NCBI RefSeq assembly: GCF_000750635.1
Contig: NZ_CCDM010000001.1
Coordinates: 1,488,001-1,552,000, forward strand
Reading direction: 5' to 3'
Origin: Oceanobacillus jeddahensis
Lineage (GTDB): Bacteria > Bacillota > Bacilli > Bacillales > Amphibacillaceae
Length of the DNA stretch: 64,000 nucleotides
Part shown: piece after piece, positions 26,105 through 33,559 of the stretch
Numbering within the stretch: the first letter of the stretch is position 1
How the letters are laid out: each line of letters begins with the position of its first letter
Notes under the pieces: generated by a model
The model's input: only the letters and a program-made list of their open reading frames with translations
What the model was told of the DNA's origin: nothing
Database searches by the model: none
Translations under genes and position numbers: made by a program

Positions 26105-27340
26105 ATGGAATCGAAACAAGTAATAGAGGGCAGAGAAGAGCCGACCTCTTTATGGAAAAATAAAAATTTTCTTTTTCTATGGGGAGGATCAACCGTACAA
26201 AGTATAGGTATGCAAATGTATATGTTAGCTATACCATTATTGATTTATAGCATGACAGAGTCCGCTCTGGCAATGAGTGCGATGCGAGCTATCGATTTCT
26301 TTCCAAATATCTTTCTTGGAATTATTGCTGGAGTGTTGGTTGATCGGATGAACCGTAAAAAGATGATGCGGTGGACAAGTTTAATTTCAATTATGGCTTC
26401 TCTAGGAATAATTATGCTTCTTTTATCGAACACGATACAACTGTGGCATTTATATATACTTGGTTTTGTACTATCCTCGGCAGGATATACATTTGGGAAC
26501 GCACATCATTCAGTTATGCCGCAGATTGTTTCCAAAGAGCAGCTTACTTCTGCAAACGCCAAGCTTTCTTTTGTAAATACGTTTATTCAAACGGTTGGTC
26601 CAGGTCTTGCTGGAATATTATTAGGTATCGTGACCACGGCATCTGTACTGTCCATTTATACAATGAGCTTAATTATCTTATTTATTTGTGTTGAATTTGT
26701 TCAGGTTCCTGGGAAGAAGCCAAGGAAAGAAAAACAAGCAAGAAGCTGGTCTCGTGAAATGAAAGAAGGGTGGAGAGAATTATTTCAAAATAAAACATTG
26801 CTTACACCGACTATCACAATTATTTTTATAAATTTGGCAATGAGCCTTGTTATAGGCGTACTTGTTTTTTATGCAGCAGATCAGCTGCATGCGTCAGAAA
26901 AAGAGATTGGTTTAATGTTTTCTATATCTTCATTAGGTGGTTTGTTGGGAGCTTTGGCTGTGAAACCACTACGTAAGAAATTTAACAGAGGTAGGATTTT
27001 TACCAGTTTTCGTCTGGTGGATGTGATTGCGATGGTATTGTTAATTTTTGCAAATACATGGTGGCTGTTAGGAATCGGTTTAGCTATCCGTACTTTTTCA
27101 ACGGTTATATCAAATATTATTTACCTCGCTATCCGTCAGGAGGTAACACCAAATCATATGCTTGGCAGGGTTGCAGGAACTGCTTCCATGTTTATGAAGT
27201 TGACGCTGCCATTCGGTTTATTTATTGCTGGAATTTGGGCAGAATGGCTTCCTGTGCCTCTATTATTTATATTTTCAGCAGCTATATTTCTAACGCTATT
27301 TCTCTGGTTGTCCCGGCACCCTTTCCGAAAAGTGGCATAA
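26105..27340 (+). CDS. MFS transporter, MFS_3-type efflux
   Basis: A 411-residue major facilitator with 12 predicted helices. It has the loop 2-3 motif GVLVDRMNRKKMM near residue 75 and the duplicated half around GALAVKPLRKKFNRG. The ATG at 26105 follows AAGGGAG; the in-frame extension to 26018 lacks a ribosome site. It is divergent from the SgrR-like regulator and probably under its control. It is likely an exporter of a sugar or small toxic compound; the substrate is not visible. Confidence 0.87.
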   Translation: MESKQVIEGREEPTSLWKNKNFLFLWGGSTVQSIGMQMYMLAIPLLIYSMTESALAMSAMRAIDFFPNIFLGIIAGVLVDRMNRKKMMRWTSLISIMASLGIIMLLLSNTIQLWHLYILGFVLSSAGYTFGNAHHSVMPQIVSKEQLTSANAKLSFVNTFIQTVGPGLAGILLGIVTTASVLSIYTMSLIILFICVEFVQVPGKKPRKEKQARSWSREMKEGWRELFQNKTLLTPTITIIFINLAMSLVIGVLVFYAADQLHASEKEIGLMFSISSLGGLLGALAVKPLRKKFNRGRIFTSFRLVDVIAMVLLIFANTWWLLGIGLAIRTFSTVISNIIYLAIRQEVTPNHMLGRVAGTASMFMKLTLPFGLFIAGIWAEWLPVPLLFIFSAAIFLTLFLWLSRHPFRKVA

Positions 27341-27552
27341 AGCATTCTGTGTTCTGTTTATAGTTTTTTGTTTGTGTAACTAAGTGTTCTCGCAAAGCGT
27401 GCGAGTTTGAAGGACATGGAAGTTGTTCATATTTTAAATATTAGAATTCTTGGAGTGGAACTGAAATAGGATATGAAAAGAAAATCCACTCCTTTGAAAT
27501 CTTCCATATTTTTAAATCTTATATAACGCATAACCCAAAACCTAAAAAAGAT

Positions 27553-28248
27553 TTATTTGCTTTCTGTTGTAGTAATACCTAATGTTTCATATAACCCTTC
27601 GCTGCCAACTTCCGTAACACTTACAGCACGACCTGGCAATCTTTCAATCCATCCTAAATCAAGCAATTGAAGTAAAACAGCATTTCCTAAAGAACCTGCC
27701 AGGTGGTAGCGCCTTTCACTCCAATCAAGGCACTTTCGGGCAAAGTGTCTTCGTTTCTTACGTAAAGCATCCAAATCAATGTTGAAACCATGAAAGAATT
27801 GTTCACCGTCTTTTGTTACTAAAAAATTGTTTTCTTCTTCATGTAAATAACCTTTTTCAATAAAAGTTTCTGTTAATAATACTCCTAGTTTGCCAGCTAA
27901 ATGATCATAGCAGGTTCGAGCTACTTGGATTTTTTCTGCACGAGAAAAATCTTTCAAGGAATTCACTTTAGGTGAAGGGGCGATCACAGTCAACATTTCG
28001 ATAGCCTGTGCAACATCAGCATGAGCAATTCGAAAATAACGATGGCGACCATGCTTTTCTACATGAAGTAAGTTTCCTTCAACGAGTTTTGTTAGATGAC
28101 CACTCGCTGTTTGTAAGGAGATGTTTGCTCTTTTTGCCAGCTCGCTTGCTGGAAGTCCGTCCAAATCAAGCAAAGCTTCTAACATAGCAGCTCTTGATGA
28201 ATCCGCCATTAATTTTGCAACAAATGAAAAATCAGGTCTGCTTCCCAT
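27553..28248 (-). CDS. ArsR-family winged-helix regulator (long form)
   Basis: A 231-residue protein. The N-terminal HTH_20/ArsR domain (MADSSRAAMLEALLDLDGLPASELAKRANISLQTASGHLTKLVEGNLL) is followed by a second domain of about 130 residues with LAGKLGVLLTETFIEKGYL and CLDWSERRYHLAGSLG. This C-terminal module is typical of the long ArsR-like regulators of Bacillaceae. No metal-binding CxC is seen. The ATG at 28248 has GGGAGGAATT before it. It is divergent from the DinB gene. Confidence 0.88.
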   Translation of the reverse strand: MGSRPDFSFVAKLMADSSRAAMLEALLDLDGLPASELAKRANISLQTASGHLTKLVEGNLLHVEKHGRHRYFRIAHADVAQAIEMLTVIAPSPKVNSLKDFSRAEKIQVARTCYDHLAGKLGVLLTETFIEKGYLHEEENNFLVTKDGEQFFHGFNIDLDALRKKRRHFARKCLDWSERRYHLAGSLGNAVLLQLLDLGWIERLPGRAVSVTEVGSEGLYETLGITTTESK

Positions 28249-28336
28249 CTTAATTCCTCCCAAAACATGTATAGTTCGATTATAGCCGAAGTTTTTACGT
28301 GCTACAATAAATAGTAATATGACAGGAGGGATTAAC

Positions 28337-28813
28337 ATGAATACAAATGATTTAATCATCATTCATTTTGAAGAAGTTAGACGTAGAAGCAAAAAGGTTT
28401 GGAAAGCGATACCTGAAGAAATGTTACAATGGAGACTTGACGAAAATGCATTAAGCTGTGCTGAAATGATTAGACATGTGTTAGAAGGGGAGTTTCTTTA
28501 CCATCACGTTTTAATAGGGAGAGGTAGTAATGCGTTAAAAAATATATCTAACCCATTTGACACAAAAAAGTTCACAACAGTAGATGATGAACTGGAATTT
28601 ACAAAAACGTATCGAGAGGAATTTATAAATTATATAAAGACAATTAGCGCAGATAATTTAGAAAATTTGGAGATTGATCGTTCGGATGTTGGTTATAAAA
28701 GAAAACTGGGAGATATGTTGTTACGGATTGCGTACCATGAGTCTGTGCATACCGGTCAACTGTTAAATTATATGAGGACAATGGGAGTAAATCGTCCTAT
28801 GATTTGGGATTAG
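28337..28813 (+). CDS. DinB-family protein
   Basis: A 158-residue four-helix-bundle protein with the DinB/YfiT metal-site pattern: His in EMIRHVLEGEFLYHHVL and in RIAYHESVHTGQLLNYMR. DinB-like proteins are often bacillithiol-dependent S-transferases. CAGGAGGG precedes the ATG at 28337. It is divergent from the ArsR-type regulator. FosB, another bacillithiol-family enzyme, lies 0.8 kb downstream. The exact reaction is unknown. Confidence 0.83.
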   Translation: MNTNDLIIIHFEEVRRRSKKVWKAIPEEMLQWRLDENALSCAEMIRHVLEGEFLYHHVLIGRGSNALKNISNPFDTKKFTTVDDELEFTKTYREEFINYIKTISADNLENLEIDRSDVGYKRKLGDMLLRIAYHESVHTGQLLNYMRTMGVNRPMIWD

Positions 28814-29032
28814 CTATATAATTATTTCTTAGCAACTAATAGATCCCTTCATGAAAATTCATTATAATAAATTGTAGATACTATTTTTGGAAAAAGGATT
28901 AGAATCGCACGAGGAGAAATAACTAATAATAGTGAATATTTTTTAAGCTCTGTTTTAAGGTGGATAGAAAGGATTCTTATCATATTTTAGACCAAGTTTG
29001 AAAGTAACTTGTCTTAGAAAAGGAGGTAACAA

Positions 29033-29533
29033 ATGATTGAATTACGAAAAATAACCGAGGATAACATAGACGAAGTAATAGCACTTGAGGTTAGAGAAAA
29101 CCAAAAAGATTTTATGATGACTTCTAACCTCAGATGCATTGCAGACGCTTATGTGTTGAACGAAAACGGAGAACCCGCTATTCCCTTAGCCATTTATGCT
29201 GATGGAGTTGTGGTAGGGTTTTTGATGTATACTTATGATACATTGGATCATGAATCATTTGAGAATGAAGGTTTTTACAGGAAGAAAGGCTATTTTGTTT
29301 GGCATATTATGATTGATGAGCGTTATCAGGGGAAACGGTATGGTAAGCTTGCCTTTGAAAAAATGTTGATGGATATGGAAGCAATGCCTTATGGTGAAGC
29401 AGATTATGTAGCACTTTTTTATCATTTGAGTAATCTAACAGCTAAAACATTATACGCTTTATTTGGTTTTACAGAACCGGGAATTATTCAGGATAAATCG
29501 ATAATGGCGATTAAAAATCTGGATAAAAAATAA
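29033..29533 (+). CDS. GNAT-family N-acetyltransferase (BltD/spermidine-like)
   Basis: A 166-residue GNAT enzyme beginning MIELRKITEDNIDEVIAL. Motif A is MIDERYQGKRYGKLAFEKML (acetyl-CoA pyrophosphate binding), with the C-terminal NLTAKTLYALFGFTEPG. This ordering is like BltD/PaiA-type polyamine acetyltransferases. AAAGGAGGT precedes the start. The substrate is inferred only from family resemblance. Confidence 0.85.
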   Translation: MIELRKITEDNIDEVIALEVRENQKDFMMTSNLRCIADAYVLNENGEPAIPLAIYADGVVVGFLMYTYDTLDHESFENEGFYRKKGYFVWHIMIDERYQGKRYGKLAFEKMLMDMEAMPYGEADYVALFYHLSNLTAKTLYALFGFTEPGIIQDKSIMAIKNLDKK

Positions 29534-29630
29534 CAGAAGCCGTAGTAGAAATATATTTAAATTTTTCAGAAACAGACTTACGAGGACGGATAGGATAGTT
29601 TGATAGCATAATGATTTAGGAGTGATAGAG

Positions 29631-30053
29631 TTGTCAATAAAAGGAATCAATCATTTTTTATTTTCCGTCTCAGATTTGGAAAAATCGATTGCGTTTTATC
29701 AGGAGGTATTTGAGGCTAAGCTGCTGGTTAAAGGAAGAAGTACCGCTTATTTTGATTTGAATGGGATGTGGCTGGCGCTTAATTTAGAGGAGGATGTTCT
29801 GCGTGAAAAAATGAATCCGTCCTACACGCACATCGCTTTTTCAATTGAAGAAAATGACTTTGATAAAATGTATAACAAATTAGAAGAGTTGAATGTAAAC
29901 ATTTTAACCGGCCGTCCCAGGAACAAAAAAGATAAAAAGTCTATCTATTTTACGGACCCTGATGGTCATAAGTTCGAATTTCATACGGGTACTTTGCAAG
30001 ACAGGATAGATTATTATAAGCAGGATAAGCCGCATATGACGTTTTATGTTTAA
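29631..30053 (+). CDS. fosB: FosB metallothiol transferase (fosfomycin resistance)
   Basis: A 140-residue VOC-fold enzyme nearly identical in layout to FosB. It has the metal ligand His in [16 protein letters not shown] near residue 8, His in [14 protein letters not shown] near residue 66, and Glu in [16 protein letters not shown] near residue 115. It ends KPHMTFYV as FosB does. FosB adds bacillithiol to fosfomycin using Mg or Mn. A TTG start at 29631 is chosen because AGGAG lies 9-14 bases upstream. Confidence 0.93.
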   Translation: MSIKGINHFLFSVSDLEKSIAFYQEVFEAKLLVKGRSTAYFDLNGMWLALNLEEDVLREKMNPSYTHIAFSIEENDFDKMYNKLEELNVNILTGRPRNKKDKKSIYFTDPDGHKFEFHTGTLQDRIDYYKQDKPHMTFYV

Positions 30054-30099
30054 AAAGTATGTCAGGAATAAGCATCAACGTGGATAGGATGGATGAAAA

Positions 30100-30638
30100 G
30101 TGAAATTAAGGCTCGAATTGTTCGTTCATAATATAGAGAAGTCAGTGGAATTTTATCGTGATATTTTGGAGTTTAACATACCGGAAGAAATCAATGAAGG
30201 TTACATACCTGTAAGGAAAGGTGATGTCGTTTTAGGTTTAGGAGAAATGAATAAATTGCCTGACCATCATCCGATTAAAAAGTCCGGTTACGACCAGCAA
30301 ACTGGTTTAGGGGTAGAAGTAGTTTTAGAAGTGGAAGATGTAGAGAATGTTTATCACGGAGAACCGCCCGTAAAACTCCCGCCTCAAAATAAAGGGTAAG
30401 AATGAATTTATTTAGGCGGGAGGTAACGGGCGCTAACTCCCTGAATCACTCAACTAATCATTCAGTGGGAGAAGAACGAAAACTCCCACTGAATGAAGTT
30501 TCGTTTTATCATAAAGTAGTTGCGAAAGGTTACCCTGTTCAGGCTGATTTGACCCAAAGACCTTGGGGAATGGTTGATTTTAGAATAATGGATCTAGATG
30601 GATATTATTTAAGAATAACATCAAGGGATAGGCTATAG
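30100..30638 (+). pseudogene. VOC/glyoxalase-family gene split by mobile element
   Basis: The 5' part (30100-30354) encodes KLRLELFVHNIEKSVEFYRDILEF and more, ending EVEDVENVY. The 3' part (30510-30638) continues HKVVAKGYPVQADLTQRPWGMVDFRIMDLDGYYLRI, the normal end of the fold. Between them lies a bcr1-like element that adds 155 bp including a TTTAT duplication. This shifts the frame and adds a stop at 30397. Removing the insert restores one continuous frame of about 128 codons. The gene is therefore inactivated. Confidence 0.92.
30350..30509 (+). repeat. bcr1-like mobile element, copy D (best example)
   Basis: A 150-bp body (30355-30504) begins CACGGAGAACCGCCCG and ends GAAGTTTCGT. It is flanked by perfect TTTAT direct repeats (30350-30354 and 30505-30509). 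Inside, the first hairpin pairs CTCCCGCC with GGCGGGAG across an AT-rich loop. The second pairs CATTCAGTGGGAG with CTCCCACTGAATG. There is no ORF. The host gene reads through perfectly when the insert and one TTTAT are removed. Size, hairpins and TTTAT duplication recall bcr1 of the B. cereus group. Confidence 0.93.
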
Positions 30639-30675
30639 TTTTTCTGCTAGTTAGTGCTTGTTTTAATAATGATCT

Positions 30676-30735
30676 TAAGTTATAAACAAAACTTCATTCA
30701 GTTGAAGTTTTTTCTCTTCTCCCACTACAGGAGTA
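30676..30735 (-). repeat. Remnant of bcr1-like element end
   Basis: ATAAACAAAACTTCATTCAG followed by TTCTCCCACT matches one end of the family, but the rest is missing. It lies just after the broken VOC gene. Confidence 0.55.
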
Positions 30736-30808
30736 GTTAATACAATAGAGTTTATAAGAAAAAAGAAGATTGGAACAAAGATAGAAGTTTAGAGGGAGAG
30801 AAATAATA

Positions 30809-31771
30809 ATGAGCTTCAATTATAATCATGTAAAAGATGCTTATGAACGTATCCAAAAGTATCTGCCAACTACACCGCTTGAGGAAGCTTTTTACCTGGG
30901 TGATGATAACAAAAAATATTTTTTTAAGCTGGAATCAATGCACAAAGCAAAAAGTTTTAAAATTCGAGGTGCATTAAATAAAATGCTTACCTTGACTAAA
31001 GAAGAAATGGATCGAGGGGTTGCAGCAATCTCTTCAGGTAATCATGGTAGTTCTGTAAGTTACGCTGCATCTCTACTTGGAATAACTAATGTGAAAATAA
31101 TCGTACCCAAAACTACTCCTCAAAGTAAAATTGATAAAATTCAACACTTTGGAGGTGAGGCAATACGCCTGGGAGATCATTATGATGAAACACATTCATT
31201 AGGAACGGAGTTTATAAAAAAACATCAACTAACCTATATTGATGCTTACTACAGTGATCATCAGATTTACGGCGGTCAAGGAACCATTGCAATCGAAATT
31301 GTTGAACAAAATAACGAGATTGATACGATCGTTGTTCCTATAGGAGGTGGCGGCTTAATTACAGGAATAGCAGTTGCAGCTAAAGCTATAAAACCGGATA
31401 TTCGTATCATTGGTGTACAAACAGAAGCATGTCCTGCTATGATAAAATCTTATGAAGACAATATTTTTTATGAAGTGTATCCTAGCGGGGAATCATTATG
31501 TGATGCTCTTGTTGGAGGAATAGGTAAATTAAGCTATGAGTTAGCAAAAGATTACATTGATGATTTTATAGCAGTGTCAGAAAACTCAATTGCTAAAGCA
31601 GTTAGTTTTATGGCGAAAAAAGAGAAATTTGTTGTGGAAGCAGGAAGCTGTACAACCGTTGCTGCTGTGATGGACTACAGAGAACGAATTGGAGGAAACA
31701 ACGTTGCTCTTGTTTTATCCGGCGGCAATATTGATGGAGAGGTACTGACTTATATTTTATCGAATTACTAA
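30809..31771 (+). CDS. Threonine/serine dehydratase-like PLP enzyme
   Basis: The 320-residue fold-type II PLP enzyme has the PLP lysine in KAKSFKIRGALNKM near residue 52, the substrate loop SSGNHGSSVSYAA near 79-91, and the Gly-rich phosphate loop GGGGLITG. The length and motifs match catabolic threonine dehydratase, serine racemase or 3-hydroxyaspartate dehydratase, which cannot be told apart here. There is no regulatory ACT domain, so it is not the biosynthetic IlvA type. GAGGGAGAG precedes the ATG. Confidence 0.87.
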   Translation: MSFNYNHVKDAYERIQKYLPTTPLEEAFYLGDDNKKYFFKLESMHKAKSFKIRGALNKMLTLTKEEMDRGVAAISSGNHGSSVSYAASLLGITNVKIIVPKTTPQSKIDKIQHFGGEAIRLGDHYDETHSLGTEFIKKHQLTYIDAYYSDHQIYGGQGTIAIEIVEQNNEIDTIVVPIGGGGLITGIAVAAKAIKPDIRIIGVQTEACPAMIKSYEDNIFYEVYPSGESLCDALVGGIGKLSYELAKDYIDDFIAVSENSIAKAVSFMAKKEKFVVEAGSCTTVAAVMDYRERIGGNNVALVLSGGNIDGEVLTYILSNY

Positions 31772-31871
31772 TGGAACGTGTTTTTTGGAATTTAAAAGTA
31801 GGACACAATTATAGTAAAACATGAATAGAGTGACTTTAAAGTGATATTATAATAGATTGGGAAGATTTGTC

Positions 31872-32080
31872 ATGCTGAGTTTCAATCTAACCAATGCAAG
31901 ACAAAACCTTTCCCAATTGATTGAACAAGTTAATGAGAATAATATACCGATTGAAATTACTAGTGCAAAAATGACTGGGATGCTATTCAGGAAACGCTGT
32001 ATTTATAAAATATCGGAGTACTTGAGAGGATTAAGCATTTTGAAGATGAAGAAGCAGAGGATTTAGGTGAAATTAATTGA
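31872..32080 (+). pseudogene. Decayed YefM/Phd antitoxin gene
   Basis: The first part reads MLSFNLTNARQNLSQLIEQV then PIEITSAK, the YefM DNA-binding half. In another frame the sequence continues DWDAIQETLYL, a stop, then NIGVLERIKHFEDEEAEDLG and EIN with a stop, which is the toxin-binding tail. A small deletion, a frameshift and a nonsense codon therefore separate the parts. It directly precedes a YoeB remnant. Confidence 0.8.
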
Positions 32081-32279
32081 GATACAATATAAAAATATAA
32101 AATGCAAAGATGGATTTGCCTAAGCTGGAATGGCAAATCTTTATAAAAAATTCGATAATCTAATAAAAGTAATAATTGAGAGTCCCTATTACTCTGAACC
32201 CTTAAGTATTCAGCATAGATTGGTTTATAGTGTTGATGAAGAACAGAATTTCTTTTCTTGTTATTATAGGAAAGAATAA
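32081..32279 (+). pseudogene. Decayed YoeB toxin gene
   Basis: One frame reads MANLYKKFDNLIKVIIESPY from about 32130 and ends LSIQHRLVYSVDEEQNFFSC then YYRKE and stop. QHRLVY followed by the C-terminal SCYY matches the YoeB/RelE ribosome-dependent RNase end, including its catalytic histidine region. The N-terminal third and the KPEPL-to-SRR middle are missing or broken. It follows the decayed YefM, as in an intact yefM-yoeB pair. Confidence 0.75.
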
Positions 32280-32385
32280 TCCACTTTAAAATAAACAAAC
32301 CTACAAAGAAAAAAGAGCTATCATCAAATGCAAATCATCCATTTTCCGAAAGCTCCATTCTTTTCCTTTTTTGGAGGTGGTCTGA

Positions 32386-32583
32386 ATGATTATTAATAAA
32401 GGCGGAGATTTAAGCAAAGAATACTTTATGGCATATTTTTCGTTGCTTATGAACAGCAGACAATGTACTTTAGAGAAGGCAAAGGAAATCACGTTTGATC
32501 GCCTATTTCGTAACGATGAAAATACGTTTGGAAACATCTCTTTTGAGCATTTTATGGAAGCCTATGAGGAATTAAAAGAGTAG
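32386..32583 (+). CDS. Hypothetical small protein (65 aa)
   Basis: A 65-residue soluble, helical and acidic protein begins MIINKGGDLSKEYFMAYFSL. TTGGAGGTGG lies before the ATG. The pattern of short helices (LEKAKEITFDRLF, FEHFMEAYEELKE) suggests a compact helical bundle. It is not recognised. It is placed between the broken toxin-antitoxin pair and the ars remnant. Confidence 0.6.
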   Translation: MIINKGGDLSKEYFMAYFSLLMNSRQCTLEKAKEITFDRLFRNDENTFGNISFEHFMEAYEELKE

Positions 32584-32634
32584 GAAACACTTATACTCGC
32601 TATTTCATATTTGTTTTAATGCTAGTCTTGATCA

Positions 32635-32780
32635 TTTTGCAACATTAGTATAGCTATATGTATTATCATAAAAGATGTTAAGATTTCATGGGAAACTTAT
32701 TTTAAAACAGGTATTATTTCAATCCCTCCCATCTTATTGCTTACATTAGCAGGTATATATCTAACACTGATCCTATTTTA
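32635..32780 (+). pseudogene. arsB: C-terminal remnant of arsenite efflux pump ArsB
   Basis: An open frame without a start reads [16 protein letters not shown], then [17 protein letters not shown] and a stop. KISW-x-x-YFK-x-G followed by a final hydrophobic helix is the typical end of ArsB-type arsenite carriers. It ends 15 bp before arsC, the normal ars order. Everything upstream is lost, which points to a deletion of arsR and most of arsB. Confidence 0.6.
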
Positions 32781-32795
32781 ACAAGGAGAATGATT

Positions 32796-33215
32796 ATGTC
32801 TAAAAAAACAATATATTTCTTATGTACTGGAAATTCGTGCAGAAGCCAGATGGCTGAAGGCTGGGCGAAGAAACATCTTGGAGATACTTGGGAAGTGAAG
32901 AGTGCAGGTATTGAGGCACATGGTTTAAATCCAAATGCAGTAAAGGCAATGCAAGAGGTTAATATTGATATTTCTAACCAAACGTCTGATATTATTGACC
33001 CGGAGATCTTACATAATGCGGACTTTGTAGTAACATTATGCGGAGACGCTGCGGATAAATGTCCAATGACACCACCACAAGTGAAACGTGACCATTGGGG
33101 ATTTGATGATCCAGCCAAAGCTCAGGGGAATGAAGAGGAAAAATGGGCTGTATTCCAAAACGTTCGTGACCAAATAGGAGAAAGAATCAAACGCTTTGCG
33201 GAAATAGGAGAATAA
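32796..33215 (+). CDS. arsC: Arsenate reductase, thioredoxin-coupled
   Basis: A 139-residue low-molecular-weight-phosphatase-fold ArsC. The nucleophile Cys is in the P-loop [14 protein letters not shown] (about residue 10). The redox pair is [11 protein letters not shown] (about residues 82 and 89). These three cysteines mark the B. subtilis/S. aureus thioredoxin-dependent type. AAGGAGAATG precedes the ATG. The preceding arsB is only a remnant, so arsenite made here would need another exporter. Confidence 0.93.
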   Translation: MSKKTIYFLCTGNSCRSQMAEGWAKKHLGDTWEVKSAGIEAHGLNPNAVKAMQEVNIDISNQTSDIIDPEILHNADFVVTLCGDAADKCPMTPPQVKRDHWGFDDPAKAQGNEEEKWAVFQNVRDQIGERIKRFAEIGE

Positions 33216-33306
33216 ACCAGAGTTATTCATAGAAACTCTAAATAGCTTGCCATCCCATGCCTTTCAAGTAACTATGACAGACACAGACTGCACCAAATAA
33301 ATGAAA

Positions 33307-33450
33307 AAGAACCCGTTTCTGATAAGGTTAAAAGTATCACCAAATAACTAACAGAAAGGGTTCTTATAATGGCTGCTTTACTGTAAATCATACTTGATTT
33401 CAACCGTAAAATAAAACTATCCAATAAAAGTAGAACAAAGAAGCTGTCCC
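33307..33450 (+). mobile_element. IS1380-like transposase 5' remnant
   Basis: A bulged inverted repeat (AAGAACCC...TTCTG with CAGAA...GGGTTCTT, 33307-33365) is followed by ATG GCT GCT TTA CTG TAA. Reading through the stop gives LDFNRKIKLSNKS, which resembles the FNRKIKLSN start of IS1380-family transposases. The match is short and the rest of the transposase is absent, so this is a decayed end fragment. Confidence 0.45.
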
Positions 33451-33484
33451 CAAATGCATACCATCATGCATTTGGGGACAGCTT
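33441..33484. terminator. 19-bp perfect hairpin between arsC and argS
   Basis: AAGCTGTCCCCAAATGCAT is followed after 6 nt by its exact reverse complement. It separates the convergent arsC and argS genes and probably ends transcription from both sides. The minus-strand side is followed by CTTTGTTCTACTTTTATT. Confidence 0.75.
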
Positions 33485-33559
33485 CATCCCAATGTGTAAA
33501 GTACTTCTAAAATTAAATAAGAAGCAGCTTAAACCAATAATCGTTAAATTGATTATTTA

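Noticed and set aside
30402-30638. Open frame of 78 codons starting inside the repeat element
   Set aside because: It begins within the inserted element and its second half is the displaced end of the VOC gene, so it is part of a broken gene rather than a separate protein.
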